The notes beneath the pieces were generated by a model. That model made no database searches, had not been told where the DNA came from, and worked only from the letters and a program-made list of their open reading frames with translations. 64,000 nt of DNA from Armigeres subalbatus (Eukaryota > Arthropoda > Insecta > Diptera > Culicidae). Shown here one piece after another: positions 1-13,200 of the stretch. The stretch covers positions 463,295,506-463,359,505 of the forward strand of contig NC_085140.1 in the NCBI RefSeq assembly GCF_024139115.2. Direction: 5' to 3'. Position numbers and translations under genes: made by a program. The number at the start of each line of letters is the position of its first letter. Positions within the stretch are counted from its first letter, which is position 1.

Positions 1-837
1 TCTGAAAACTTTTACTGTATGCATCTTCAACTCCTTCTTCTTCAATTTCTTCATCTTCCTCAATTCGATCTTGTTTGCGAAGATCTTGAGGTTCATTTCT
101 TTTACTATTGTTGTTATTGTTATTATGGCTATGACTAAAAATTGAAGAGTTTCCCGAATCGTTCACTGCTTCATCTTTTTCGGCATGTTTTTTCACCAGC
201 TGAGATTGAAGATGTTGTATCAATTGGAACTGCAGGAATTGTTGCTGTTGTAATGTGAAAAGTGCGGACTGGAGAATAGCCAGATTTTTCACTACCGTAT
301 CATTGTCTATATTATTGGCCAACGCATTCGCAGTGAATTGAGCAATAGCATTTTGAAAGGCTTGAATGGACATCTGCCCCGGTGGTGGGAAAAATGCCGC
401 AGCGTTGAATTCGTTTGGTAAAGCTGAGGATGCACTGCCCGCGGGACTTTTCGCGGCAGCCGCGGCCGCTGCAGCCGTTGCTGCTGCGATTGCAACTGCG
501 GCCGCTGAGTGTCCGGTAACATTGGCCGTCGGTGAGCCATCCAACGAACCGTGCGGTGTTGTGCTTCGATCCTGATAGTCGGATTTTTTATTTCCATCAT
601 TGTCATCCGTGCGACTACTGTTGTCGTCATTGTTCTCCTCGTCACTTAAATTATCCTCGTTATGCGTGATCTCATCACGATCGCGTTGCTGATGTCTCGT
701 AGAAAAATGACGATCATTAAGCCTGTCTCGCTTGATGCCGTCGTGTTCGGTATATTCTTCCGACATTCTAGATAACGATTTTACCGTCGGTCTCTGAATG
801 TGATTCTCGTTATCGAAACATGCGTTCTCCTTCATAT
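1..837 (-). CDS. Spalt-like (SALL) zinc-finger protein, N-terminal coding exon, partial
   Basis: One uninterrupted minus-strand frame runs from a splice acceptor at 838-839 to the window edge, about 278 residues. The first Met is at 835. Two bases of exon precede it, so if the upstream exon is coding the intron is phase 1. In order it holds an acidic, low-complexity N-terminus; a Ser/Pro stretch; an Ala-rich tract (about residues 125-150); a hydrophobic/glutamine helix with [19 protein letters not shown] (about residues 205-223); poly-Asn; and an acidic tail ([13 protein letters not shown]). SALL repressors have a similar Ala/Ser-rich N-terminus and a short Gln-rich oligomerisation helix before paired C2H2 fingers. 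No finger lies in this exon, so the family call rests on the Gln-rich helix and composition. Another low-complexity nuclear factor is possible. The exon itself is secure: long ORF, codon-like composition and a good acceptor. Confidence 0.6.
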
Positions 838-862
838 CTGTACAGGAAGAAAAGAGATGAAA
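838..862 (-). other. 3' splice site of the spalt-like exon
   Basis: Read on the minus strand, a pyrimidine-rich run (tctcttttcttcctgt) ends in ACAG directly before the ATATGAAGG of the exon. This is a textbook insect acceptor and sets the exon boundary at 837. Confidence 0.7.
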
Positions 863-3290
863 ATATTCAAATTAGTTTCTGAATCCATGCTGCTGGTTTT
901 GGTCAATAGTGAAACATCAGAGAAAAAACAGGTTACTTTTCAGTTGTAACTCATAAACTATCACGTATCTGTTACATTAAATCCTGTATTTATTATGAAC
1001 TCGATTTAGATTTATGACCCCTTTACATTCCTGCTATGATTAATCAACGCATAAATATGTGTGTATTGGACAGCACATAGGTTATAAAGCGCGCTTAAGA
1101 TTATGTGCAATTCTTCATTCCCCAACCATATTGAATGTTTCTCCCCTTGATCAACTCTTGCTCAGGTTTTATTCACAGGGCAAGGTAAGAGCCGTGTGAA
1201 ATCTGTCTTAAACCTTTATCTCTTCAGTTTCGACGTGTGCTCGGTTTAAAATCGGTGCTCAATTGAGGTTAGCTTAGTAAGACCTGACGTCTGAGCTCGG
1301 TGCTGTAAAGCCATTCATTTTGCTAAAGATTTGTTTACTATGAATTTGTGGAATTTGCACAAATGCGCATAGTAATAAATAACTCTTTTTTAGATCTAGC
1401 GATGATTTGCTAAAAGATCCATTGATTAGTAATATACAAAAATTGTTAATGTAATCCTTACAAAAATCCCCGAATAATGTAGAATCTGCAACACAAAATT
1501 CAAACTCTTCATCATTATAAAATTAGTTTAATCACTTTTAATGGCATTATAAACTTTCCATTGACGGTCAGAAAATAATGATTAAACATTAATGACTATG
1601 GCTGCACCTCGATGTGCCTACATGTGAAGCGATAGTAGCTTCATAACTGCATCAATGTCTATATAAATGGCACAAATATCATCCAAAATTGGTGACCCGT
1701 GCTCCAAAGAGCATTCCACATCAATATTATGCATATGAAGATAGGTTGCGGCAGTTTGCAGGAGATGCAAGCCTGCGTACTGATACTGGTACAAAACTGG
1801 TTTTTGCAAGTGATGACGTATATAAATTAACAGCAACTCTCAAGATCTTTGGCAGGCGCGCAACCAGCGTTGGGTTAAATTTCAATACAGTTGAGTCCAC
1901 TTTGGCTTGTGTTTGTGTTGAACTTATAAGCTTAATTCAAAAGCCGCTTGAATAAATTCACATGTTCAGAAATGCGTGTGATTCTTACATAGGAAGAGCT
2001 AAAAAGGCATAAGGAGATGAAAGTAAAGCGACGGAAGATGAGACAGGAACTTGATTGGACGAAGCTGTGAGGAGGCGACCTTTGCTGGGCAACAAGCTTC
2101 GCGTTCAGTGCAAATTTCCGATGAAACTTACGAGTTAGCTGGTAATTGCAGTCACTGATTTCGTTCAGAAAAAGGAGCAACCCGTCTGGCAAGAAGACGA
2201 TAACGAATATGAACCGAGGAAAAGGGAACTCAACTAAATGGAATGTCGAACATCGATCGATGGTCGCTTTCTGGTCGCGGACATCGCTATGTGGCGGAAT
2301 CAAAATGGACTCCAATTTTCTGGCAATCATATTTTGCCCTTGTATAAACTATATGGCAATTATTCTCGAATTCGGCGGTTGTGTTTTCATTTTTAAGGCG
2401 AGTACTGTAAAATGGACCGATAAACGCAGCAGCTATGAATTTTATTGCAGCGTGTCAGAAAATTAACCTTGTTAAAAATGATAAAATTATGCATTCAATC
2501 GTTGACTTTTGATGACTTCAACTACCATTTGCGATGACGGTGAGTGATGTGCCTGTGTGCTGAACCTCCACCATAAACTGACAAAACAAAACATCCAAAT
2601 TTATGCACAAGATCCATCGCATGAAAGGGGGTAATTTTTGGCCGAATAATAAACGAACTCATTACTGTTGGGAATTGCGTGATTTATTAATTTGGTGGCC
2701 TCAGACAAATGTACAAATACGTCATACTGGCACTGAATTCATACAGCAAGCAATGTGTTACACCTATGGAGCGTATGATCCAGATTTATTGTTACTGAAA
2801 ATAAATTTAACGAATTATTCAAATCACGTGCGAAAAAGATTGAAAATAGATTGATTATTATCAATTGATTCAAATGTAGACACCTTATTGTTTATGCCAT
2901 ATTAATACAAGCGCAACCGAAATTCAAGGGGAACAAATATATGATATTGCAGTGTCTAAAGAAATCAAAAAGGTGTTTGCTATATTTTAAGTGGCACAGA
3001 ATTACATATTCGAAGATATAATTTTCTAACTAATGCACCATAACCTATTTCGCTAAAACAAGATATCATTATGTTGCAAACGATACAAAGCATTTGTATT
3101 CATAACTATTGGTAAAATATCCAGTTCAATAGATCTGAATTATAGAATGAAGCTTAAATTAAGCCAAATTTTGAATCAAATAATTACAGACAAGACATTG
3201 AATGTGTAGCATGTCTTAAGAATAAAGACGAAGAAATCGGGGTATAGCCATCAGAATGACCGGTTTTGCGCTAACTTTGCGCTCTTAAAT
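863..3290. other. Gene-free AT-rich DNA, probably intron of the spalt-like gene
   Basis: ORFs here are short, lack recognisable motifs and overlap on both strands. No splice-flanked coding exon was seen. It is probably the intron upstream of the spalt-like exon, or 5' flanking DNA if that exon is the first coding one. Confidence 0.4.
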
Positions 3291-3294
3291 GCCC

Positions 3295-3405
3295 AGTTGA
3301 GGTCAAAATACGTATCTGTAAAGATTATAACGTGGTGGAATTTAATGAAATAGTACTAAACTCGTCTTATGACAGGTGAGGACATTATACTATTAGAGCT
3401 AATAA
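3295..3405 (+). repeat. Fragment of the AATACGTATCTG foldback MITE family
   Basis: It contains the family's right-arm words in order: GTTGAGGTCAAAATACG, ACGTATCTGTAAAGAT, GGTGGAATTTAATG and CTCGTCTTATGACAGG. The same words build the full hairpins at 27219-27424 and 32716-32940. Only one arm is present. A small related hairpin with TAAGACGAGT and its complement lies at 4034-4058. Confidence 0.6.
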
Positions 3406-4326
3406 TTTTCTTATATTTTTACGACATAATTGTACGACATAATTTCATAGTAGTGCTACAAAACACTAAATTTGGAAATTTTGGATCCCCACCCTCCCCT
3501 TTGAAACACATTTAGGATGAGTTGTAAGGATGATTTTGTTTTTTTTTCGTATGGCCTGATCCGCTTCCTTCCCCTCCAGCTTTCTGTATTTCGTAAACAG
3601 CCCCTAATAGTGATGATGCTTACAAAATATAAAACTATAAAAAGCGTTCCATATAAACTATAAAATTAACGAGTTATATAATGAACTGTTATTGTAAAAA
3701 ATATGAATAATTCCTCTAAAAATGAATAATTTCATATAAAATTAAATATATTACTATACTGCCCCTAAAATTAAAAACAATCGTTCAAGTTTATTGTTTA
3801 GGAATACGTAGCTCATTACTGGGATAAATACTAGTTACACCTTCCGGATGCGATGAAAATGCATAAATATGATTAATTATATTAATCAAAAATATCCAGA
3901 AAATATCCAGAAAAGAACTTTATTTTATTTGACCCAATGTCACTCCCTCTAAGGGTAAAGAATGGGCGAATTTTAAACATTGTATTATTTGGAAAAAAAT
4001 ATTTAAGCTCTTTGTGGAATGTCTTCAGCTGTCTAAGACGAGTTTAGTACTCGTCTTAAACAGTTGATTGTATTATTTGAAAAATTTGCCTTATTCATTA
4101 TTTTTTCCGCGCAGTGGTAAATTTATTATTATTCAAGATCGTACCAAACTAATAAAAATTTGATTCCAATCTCAACTACCGCCCTGGTAGTATCATATTC
4201 TTGGAACATATCACATTTTGGTCAAATGTCATCCCCCATTGACAGTACTTCATTTAATTCAATTATAAGATTTTATAATTCTTCCATTTACTATCACTAT
4301 GTTATGCTTGTATGTATCAACAAATA

Positions 4327-4529
4327 CAGTGGTGTTCGGAATAATAGCAACAAAACAACAGTTTTTGTTTTGTAAATATCTGGGAAACCATTGAATGAAT
4401 AGTTACCAAATTGATTGAAAGTGTTAAAGGAGAACTAGAAGATCATATTAAATAATATAATTTGTTGAAAATAAATAATATATTTTTTATGAAAATCGGC
4501 CTTTATTGCTATTATTCCGAACATCACTG
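4327..4529. mobile_element. Tc1/mariner-type MITE with TA target duplication
   Basis: A 203-bp element has terminal inverted repeats starting CAGTGGTGTTCGGAATAATA at the left, with the complement ending CATCACTG at the right. It is flanked by TA at 4325-4326 and 4530-4531. The CAGTG terminus and TA duplication are typical of Tc1/mariner elements. There is no transposase, so it is non-autonomous. Confidence 0.8.
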
Positions 4530-5147
4530 TACGTATTTCCTACTTTAAAACTTCTCAACTTATCAACAGAAAAAAATTAATTCATTTTATTTCAATAACG
4601 AGATTACTTTTTGTGTACCGTAAACCGGGAGAACTTGACCCGCCGAGGTATCATTGAACAGTTTAATTTTCAAGAAATTAAAAAACTATTATTTCCAAAA
4701 CACACCAAGCGCCAATGAAAAATATCTAATTTTCTTGCCCAAAGTACTCGGTTAACAAATTCAATTAATCACAAATCGCATCGGGCATCGTTCAACGGCA
4801 TAGCTTAGGATATCCTACAACAAATGTACGCAAGAATTGGCATAAAATACTTTTTCGTTTTCTTTTTGCGAACAAAATATCAAAAGTCTGTCAAAAAGCC
4901 GCTTGGTTCGGTTCAGCTGAACCCCGACCAATTATATAACCTTCTCCTGAATTTGCATTTATTTTTAGCTAAATTTTGAAAAATAAAATAACATTATATT
5001 TTTAAATCACAGCAAGCTGTCAAAAAAAGCATTCAAAACAAATGCAATAACAAAAAAAATATCTTACCTATGATTGTTTGATAAGTAATCTTATTTTCTT
5101 AGTTGATCCACAGCTTTCGTATCAAAATTTTGATTTTTATTGTGGAA

Positions 5148-5812
5148 AACCCAGATAATTCCACCTAGCGGCGATGATGCCTTTCTCGATACAATCGATG
5201 CACATCGCCTCAGTGTAAGGGATCCAACTATAATTGCCGCTTACTTTATAGGACAGAAAGACATTTGTTCAGTTAGTCGAGCTGAGTCGATTGGTATATA
5301 ACACTATGGATCTCCGAGCCTTCTATAAAAAGTTTGATACTATCGTAATTTAGTTTAGTTAGTTCTTTATGATTTATGCCTTTCTCGTACAACGAAGTTG
5401 TACCGAAAGGCTATCATTTCACTCCGAAAACGAACTTTGGATAGAAGCCTCTGAGACCCATAGTATTATATACTAATTGACTCAGCTCGACAAACTGAGC
5501 ACATGTCTGTCTGTCCGTGTGTATGTATGTGTGTATGTGTGTGTGTTTGTGTGTGTGCACAAAAGCTATAAAAACATTAGACAACTTTTCGTATAGTAAT
5601 CATTCACCGATTTTCTCGCAATAAGTTTTATTCGACAGGGGACAAAGCCTTGTTGATCAAAATTGAATTTGATAACGATCGGTCATTGCGTTTACAAGTT
5701 ATAAAGAAAATGGTACATCGGACCATTTAAACCACATATAAGGTTGGTGTCTTAACTAAATGCGAGAAAGGCCTTAACAACGCTAGGTGGATTAATCTGG
5801 GGTTTTCTTTAT
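5148..5812. repeat. Mosquito repeat with CTAGGTGGATTA and GCCTTTCTCG ends, two opposed copies
   Basis: At 5160-5195 the family end reads TTCCACCTAGCGGCGATGAT then GCCTTTCTCG. A second copy runs from about 5383 (GCCTTTCTCGTACAACGAAG) to 5805 (GCTAGGTGGATTAATC). The second copy includes a TG-rich stretch at 5514-5562 after GACTCAGCTCGACAAACTG. Other ends of this family lie at 7288-7325, 9838-9878, 18742-18782, 32110-32147 and 53338-53360. Confidence 0.6.
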
Positions 5813-5883
5813 ATTTTCAATGAAATTTTGAATGGATAATGATCGAAAAATATGATCAATGTTTCCCCGGATTACGCTAATTA

Positions 5884-6436
5884 CCCGATCAGCAATGCAT
5901 AACAAAACTATAACAAGAGGAGTTATTTATTTCAGAAAAAAAATGTAACAAAATGTGTTATAACTTTGGCTGGTTAGTTGTTAAAATAACAAAAAATATA
6001 TCAAAAATGTCGTAACACAATTAAATCAGAGATTGATACCTTAATATCAACATTATAACAAACGTTGATATAATTGTCCTGTTAAAAAATCTGCTTTCAA
6101 GGTAATTGCCTACATCACGTATGAAAATCTGGTACGCTACAACGATGGATTTCCATCCATAATGTAGGCAATTAACTTTGTACTAGCTTTTAATATCGAA
6201 CATAGTTTCAAGTATTACTTAAGGTGATTACCTCCGCTTTATTCTAATATCTACAAAAAAAATTTAGTCAATTAGTTTGTGTAAATATACATAACTAATG
6301 TTGTTATAATTTTGATATAAAGTGAAACTGATCGAGGACACGTTTTTATCGAATTATCTGATTATAACACACGTTGTTTTAAATAACAACCATTGATAGA
6401 ATTAAGTTATAATTTTTTTATTCATTGCTGATCGGG
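5884..6436. mobile_element. 553-bp MITE with CCCGATCAGCAATG termini and TA duplication
   Basis: The left end CCCGATCAGCAATGCATAAC and the right end, its complement CATTGCTGATCGGG, form inverted repeats that stay similar for about 35 bp. TA flanks both ends (5882-5883 and 6437-6438). Subterminal DNA is rich in TAACA/TGTTA words. There is no coding capacity. An inner imperfect inverted repeat around GGTAATTGCCTACAT (6101-6175) may be an older insertion. Confidence 0.75.
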
Positions 6437-6837
6437 TAAGATAACCTGTTGTGTAAGAAAACGTTTTAAATGTGTTAAATACCGGTTTAATGTTATAAAT
6501 GTTGACAACTTCAATGGGTTTTGAAGAATAAATAAGATCGTAAAAGAACACAACACATTTGTCAATCCTTTTTTATAACCTTTTTGAAACCTTCTAAAAC
6601 AGAGGACTTCAGAAAGAAATTCAAAAACGTTTTTTGATGAGATTTGTAATTAACCTTCATTTAAACATATTAAAGTAGTATTTCAAAAGAATGAACGGAA
6701 GAAATCAATCCAACAATATCATAGAAAGTGTAAATAATCATACAAATTCGTAACAACCCGGAAATTCTAAAAAACTCATCAGAAAAAATATGAAAACGAT
6801 CGGACTCATATTAAGGAATAAATCACACATTATGTCC

Positions 6838-7325
6838 AAAAGGAGGCTCTCATAAAAAGTATTTGCGGGACCGAACGTTTGATAGAAGGCTCGAGCTCTT
6901 GATAGAAGCATCGAAGACCCATAGTGTTAAATACCAATCGACTCAGCTCACGAATTGAGGTGATGTTTGTATGCGTGTATGTATGTATGTATGTGTGTGT
7001 GTACAAAAAAATGTTTAACACGCTTTTTTGAATTTAGCCTTAACCGATTTGCTTGCAACAGGTTGTTTTCGACGCGGAATCCTTTCTAATTATCGCTTGA
7101 AATTTGGCCCAATCGGCCATTGCGTTCCGGAGTAATAACAAAAATAGTTTTTTCCACTTCAAATCTTTTGCAATGCATTCAAATGAACGCAAGTAAACGT
7201 GAATTTATGGAAATAACTGAATCTATCTCTCTAAAGAGCAGTTTTGACCTCTTTTATGTGCTTTTCTTGTTACATTTTATAATACACGAGAAAGGCACCA
7301 TCACCGCTAGGTGGATTATTCTGGT
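6838..7325 (+). repeat. Second copy of the CTAGGTGGATTA repeat family with internal TG array
   Basis: It shares with 5383-5812 the order: GGCTC...GATAGAAGC, GACCCATAGTGTTAAATACC, ATCGACTCAGCTC, a TG/TATG microsatellite (6965-7003), GCCATTGCGTTCCGGAG, and the closing GAGAAAGGCACCATCACCGC then TAGGTGGATTATT. It is non-coding. Confidence 0.6.
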
Positions 7326-10074
7326 TTTTGTTTTATTTATTCAAATTTAAGTTACAATGCAAAAGCATTTGAAATCCATTACTGCTCATAATCGCATATT
7401 TGTAACATTTGCATTTTGTTTGTTTTTGTAAATCGTTTGTCAATCCTCCCCACAAACTCAATCATTTCTAGCATACCATAGATAAGCAAGATAGTAAAGC
7501 CTATTTTATTGTTGTGGGATTAGATGCAGTAAATTGAGCTTTGTGAACGATTCACAGGCTTTTTACAAAATTAACTAAAATTCGAGTGTTACAAATATGC
7601 AATCCTGAACCAACCTTCATTACTTTCATAAACACGATTTGGGATGAGAAATACATTCACAAGGTATTGTCTAAAGACTAAGGATTAAAAAAGTACAAAA
7701 TCGTAAATCCGTTATCCATGCGTTTTGAACCCTACACTATTTGTCATAATAACTAATATTTGCCAAGTTAATCCAATTTTTGAACTTAATTAAAGTGTTT
7801 TTTTTTTTCAATCTACAGATTAAGTTCAACACCGAAGATATCGAAATAAATATCAGACAAACTTGTTGACAAACCAACTCCCAACACATTCATCCCTCAA
7901 ACAAGAACAAAATTTAATGCTCCAGTTTATGCAGTATCTGATCAATACAGAATGTTTTTACTATAGAAAACCAAATCTCGTGGAGAGCTTCATAAATATT
8001 AGACCTTTTGGTTAAACGCCTTTATAGTATTCTCTTGTATATATCGTATTTGTAAGAGATGTAAAACAATTATGTAAGTCATGTACAGATTTCACAAACA
8101 AGATAGTACGCAAAATTTTAGTTTCCCACATGTGGGTGAAGCATCACAGATTTTCGAAGTCAAACGCCTTCGCAATACAAACCTACAATGCACCACATGT
8201 TGTCACAATACTCTATGCAATATTAATACATACCAAAATTAGAAAGCGGCAATACACAGTACATGTAAGCAGCTATTCCTATCAAAGACAAAAACATTCA
8301 ATATCAAAATTGATTAAATTTCACAATCTACCGTAGATTAAATCAATTTCTATTCAAAGTTCAATTGAATGTTGCGTCAATTGGCATGCTTCAAATATGG
8401 GCTGGAAATACATCTAAAATCACATGTATTCAAATATTGATTTATTAGGTATTGGCCTTTTCCGACAAAAATTATATCTTGTTTTTTAAATTATTTTAAC
8501 AGAAAAAGAAATAAAGTGTTGCAGTTTGAACCGGCCTGAAGAGTTGGTCCAAAATTTTTGGAATGCATTTTTCGTTTTGTTTTTTTTAAATTAAAGTTGA
8601 CCTTGTATATATAAGTTGAAGAATCGATTGAGCTAATACAAAAGTTTTACTCTAATTCACCATTTAGAATATAAACCTATCTTAAGTATCCCATTTATAA
8701 CCCACTAACCAGTACAAAGCTCTGCCATAGAACCTAACCCACAAATTGCAAAAAAAATCCACATAGTCTGGTGGCAAGTATTGTCGGTATTCTCGGCTTG
8801 CAGTGGGCGAGTAACTGCAGCATTATTTCCAACCCATCCCCGATAGACCGTAAGAACGTGGCCAGCGCCGTAAATTACGATTTGAATTCGAGGGCTCTGG
8901 GACTATGCACATTGAAGTTAGGAAGCAAATTTTATGCGCCCTATTCATTGGTTTACTTGCGATTGTGATTGTTCAGATCTTCTCAAAGTTACAAAGTGAT
9001 GTAATTAAAAAGAATAGACAAAAAATAATGGCTTAGCTTTCAATGACAAAACACTGGGTCTTTGAAATATAGGAAAATATTCGGGGCTTCAAAAAAATCA
9101 TGGAAATACCAAACTTTAGCACATTTCTACAAAAACCAAAATATCTTTCTCGTTTTAATCAAAAACATGTTGTCGAAAACAGCGTCTCCATTATCTTTTG
9201 TTTTGACGTGAATAAAAAAAATAGACAAAGTTACACAGGATTCTGTTTTTACACGATTTTTTTCGCTCGTATTTTTGATCGTGTGACTTCCAGAATCCAG
9301 AATGAATCAAAGAAAAATCACATGATAAATTATTGTCGTTAAACATTTAGGATGAGTGGAAAATTGAGAAAATGTAAATCGTATGAACACAGAATCCAGT
9401 GTATTAAAGTGTAACACGAAAACATCATGACATTAAGATAATTATTGAATCTCCATAACATGAATGGAATACATGCAACAACGATAAGCTACAACTAAAC
9501 ACCTAAGTTGAATAATTGAATAATTTTTATTTGTGATCTTCATCAGCTGAAAAAAAATATGCTGCATAACTAGATAGATGTCGTTTCAGCATTTGACCCA
9601 ACTAATACTCTACTTGGCCTAACTAACGTTTTTGTTTTATCACATTTCAGCGCATTGTGGAAGTGTGATGAACTAATAATTTTTGGCGAAATCATTTCAT
9701 TCCAAAATCGAACTTTTTAAAAGCTCTGATGGTGTAATGAACCATTTAAGGTTGGTTGGTTGATTCACAATGAAAAGTTCGCAAAAAAAAGCAATTATTT
9801 TTTATAAGTATCTCACTAAGGTGAAACCATACGATTGAATCGAGAAAGGCATCATCACAGGTGGATAAATCTGGATTTTTAAATTCTCTGTTCGACTATG
9901 ATGTGATACTTCAAGAGGCAGTCGAATTGAGTTTCGTAAATAAATAAGCAAGCATTGAACGTTCTTCTTAACCTATGTCTTTCTCAACCATTCGATTTCA
10001 CATTTATCTGATCTATCGCACAGAGGAAGAAAAGAATATAATAAATAATAATAATATGTTTGAGAGTGAGGCCG
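7326..10074. other. Gene-free AT-rich DNA
   Basis: Only short, unsupported ORFs are present, with no domains or splice-flanked exons. An isolated GAGAAAGGCATCATCACAGG end of the CTAGGTGGATTA repeat sits at 9838-9878. Confidence 0.4.
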
Positions 10075-10235
10075 TCTTCAATGCCTTAAGTCAACTTAAG
10101 TCAAGTACGAGACACTGAAGGCCTCACCGTTAAGGTCGAAATACGTATCTGCAAATATTACAAAACGTGATGGAATTAAATAGAAAGTACTATGACATGA
10201 CAGGTGAAGACATTCCACTAAAAGAGCTTAAATAG
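10075..10235 (+). repeat. Fragment of the AATACGTATCTG foldback MITE family
   Basis: It holds the loop words (GTCAAGTACGAGACACTGAA) followed by the right arm (GGTCGAAATACGTATCTGCA, GATGGAATTAAAT, GACAGGTGAAGACATTCCAC). The left arm is degraded, so it cannot form the long hairpin seen in the copy at 32716. Confidence 0.6.
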
Positions 10236-13200
10236 TTTTCTCTAATTATTGTTTATTTTCCTGACCTGACACTGATCGGATGAATTGTCCAAACACTGAG
10301 GTGGGTAATACATAATTAATTTGTGAATTTGTGTATGCATCCTAGTAATTCTTTGAATTAAATAAATAAATAGGTATCTTAAATAATATCATATGAATAG
10401 TAATTCATCGATTTACACAATTTAACTCGTAATTTTCCTGAGTTATCGGAAATTATAACGAACAAAATTGCTGATGCAATATAGAAAATTTATGGAGTCG
10501 ATTTTAAGTTTTGCGGATACGAATACAAACCAACTACACATCAAAAACAAGAACAAAAGAAATTGTGTTTGTAAATGTAAATAAATTTGTATATAATTCT
10601 TTACACTCAGCAGTCATATATTTTTTAAGGTGTTTTTTTCTCGCTGCTATGTGGTAATGATGGTTCAATTAATTCAAAACAAGGCCGATTATAAATTCGC
10701 TTAATTTTCCTAACTTTCATAAATATTTTAAGGGACGGATTTTAATTTTCGGTTTTGCCATTATTTTTTACTTATTTTTCCCAGTGTCCCATAGTTATGA
10801 CTGGATGAACAATGGATAAAATAGGAAACTTGTTCAGTTATTACCAGACTGTAGTTTACCTAGATTAGATTGACTTGTTGAATAAGTGTACAATCATGAT
10901 TCATACTCAGCAATGGAATTATTTATGTTGAGCATTGCGTGATCCAATAATGGTTGGCGCAGATGACTACGTAATCGGCGTAATCGGATAATCAACGGTC
11001 AGCAGTTCAAGACCCGATTAAAGAAAATTTCGAAACGCTTATATGGAAATAGACTTGCTTCAACATGCTTTCAAGGAAAATGTTGAGAATGTTACCTTTA
11101 ATGCTTCATTATTTTCGAGAAATTCGCCTATATCTGAATGAAAGCTTAACAGAATGCGGAATTACGAATCAGATAATAAAGTTGTTCTTCAAAATAAGAT
11201 GTTGCCGCAGTATAACTTCTCCAAAATTGTGTGAACAGGAGCTGCGATAAGGAATAGTAAAGAAATAATGCTGAAAACGTTGCTGAAATTAGTTTAACTA
11301 GTGTTTTTATATGAAAAATCCTTATTCTATGATTTATTGCTACCTCATTATTTCTTTGGTTTGTAATCATATTCCCGACTGACATAGGCTCGTTATTTGA
11401 AACTGGCTTAATATCAAACTTATTAAGTAATGTAATAAGAATTATTTAAAATAACCGAATAACCGAATGTAATGTCATATTCCAGTTCGGTCCAATGTCA
11501 TACGAACATTTGTTTCGTGCAACACTCATGAAATTTGATATTAGAGGAATTGAAAAAAAAATCTGTTTGTCAGTGATTATAATATCCGACAAAAAATCCG
11601 ATTGATTAGAGTAATTCATTGAACAATAGACCTTTAATTTTAAGACTTGTTTATAGAAATGCACTCACTTTTTTATAAGGTGAGCTCTATCTGTTTTTCA
11701 TAATTTGATTGCAACATTGCTGTAATTGTAAATTGGAATTATATTTTACAGCCTATTAAAACGGTAATAGAAATATTGAAATAGGAGCCATTGCATGTTG
11801 AAGTCAAATTTTAGCAACATTGTACGAATATCCATTCTATTATGTATAATGCCCCTACCACCACCCCCTCCCCCTTCCTCTGGACTCGCTTGTAGTTACC
11901 AAGGAAATCAGATTTTATCGCTTCAAGCCTTATCAAGATCAAGTAACAAGTTGTTTGTAATAAAAGAATATACACATTAACGTTGAATCGTGAAAAAATC
12001 ATCTTCCTCACAGAACTCATAACATAACGAAGGTTAAGAGTAATTGACCAATTATATTAACTTTAATACGAATAAGAGTTAAGGTTTAAAATAGGCCAAT
12101 TTACAGTAGTAACGTATAGCGAAAAAAGGAAAAAATAACTTTTTCTCTTATTTCCAAATAGTGACAGAAAATCTAGAATATTCAAAAATAGAAATCAAAA
12201 TACGTGCGTACTCATACAGCGAATACAAATGGATAACACTTGAATTTTTCGGCTACCGTCTGGTCACGGCAGCCACAAGAATCTAATGAATCAATGAGAT
12301 AGAAACCATTTATAACCTTCTTGCTACCCGTCTTACGTTGAGCATCCGACCGACGGCATTAGAAGCTGGTACGCTTGGAAAAATTTATTTACTCTCTGTA
12401 TATTATAAATATAATTGATTGTTGCTGATTTATATTGAAAACAGGAATGCACACATCGGCACTACTGAACCAGTGCAGATGCGCTGCGCTGTTTAATCGA
12501 ACTTGCTCAACTTATGTTTACACGGCTCTAGGCCGGCTGGATCGCTCTTCGGCTTTTGTGCGCACATTAACCGGCAAAGTGAATCGATCTCTGGCGGTAT
12601 GGTTCATCCGGTATAAAGTGTATTGGCCACTGGAAAATGATATAAATCGATTTATTGATGATATTTCACCAAGCGAAACGTGGAACTAACTACGGCTAGT
12701 AATTAATTGCAATCGGTCATTTAGTACGATTGAAAAAAAAATTCACATTGAAAACATGTTTTTAATTTTGTTATTCCTGGTACTTCTGTTCGAGATTGAA
12801 TGACCGTAAAAAATGCAGCATAGGGAACCACATAGAGCACATTGAAAAATACCGACGGCATTTTTGTACACATGTGATAAGTTGTTAGCGGAGATCAACA
12901 GGAAGTCCATACCCACAATTTGGTTTTATCCTTTCATATGTCAGTATTAATTATGATAAAAAAATCACCTTCATCATTGTGTGATTCATCCTTCACTCTT
13001 GAGTATCCAACAGAGTCGACCTGAATCATTGCTCAGCACTGTTCAGATAGAAATGCTTGTTTATGTTTCAGTAATATTCACATTGATCAGCATTTCCAAC
13101 GAATCTTATCACTTGTATCACTTGTAGTGTATTTTAACGATATATTGCACTAACTTGATTCGTTTATCAATATTACGCTTTGCACTTTTGTGTACGTTGC

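Noticed and set aside
366..575. Plus-strand ORF rich in alanine at the left edge
   Set aside because: It is the antisense shadow of GC-rich Ala codons in the minus-strand spalt-like exon, which has the longer frame and a proper splice acceptor.
12435..12689. 84-codon ORF in the 12.4-kb region
   Set aside because: No domain, signal, splice context or repeat relationship. Length is within chance for this composition.
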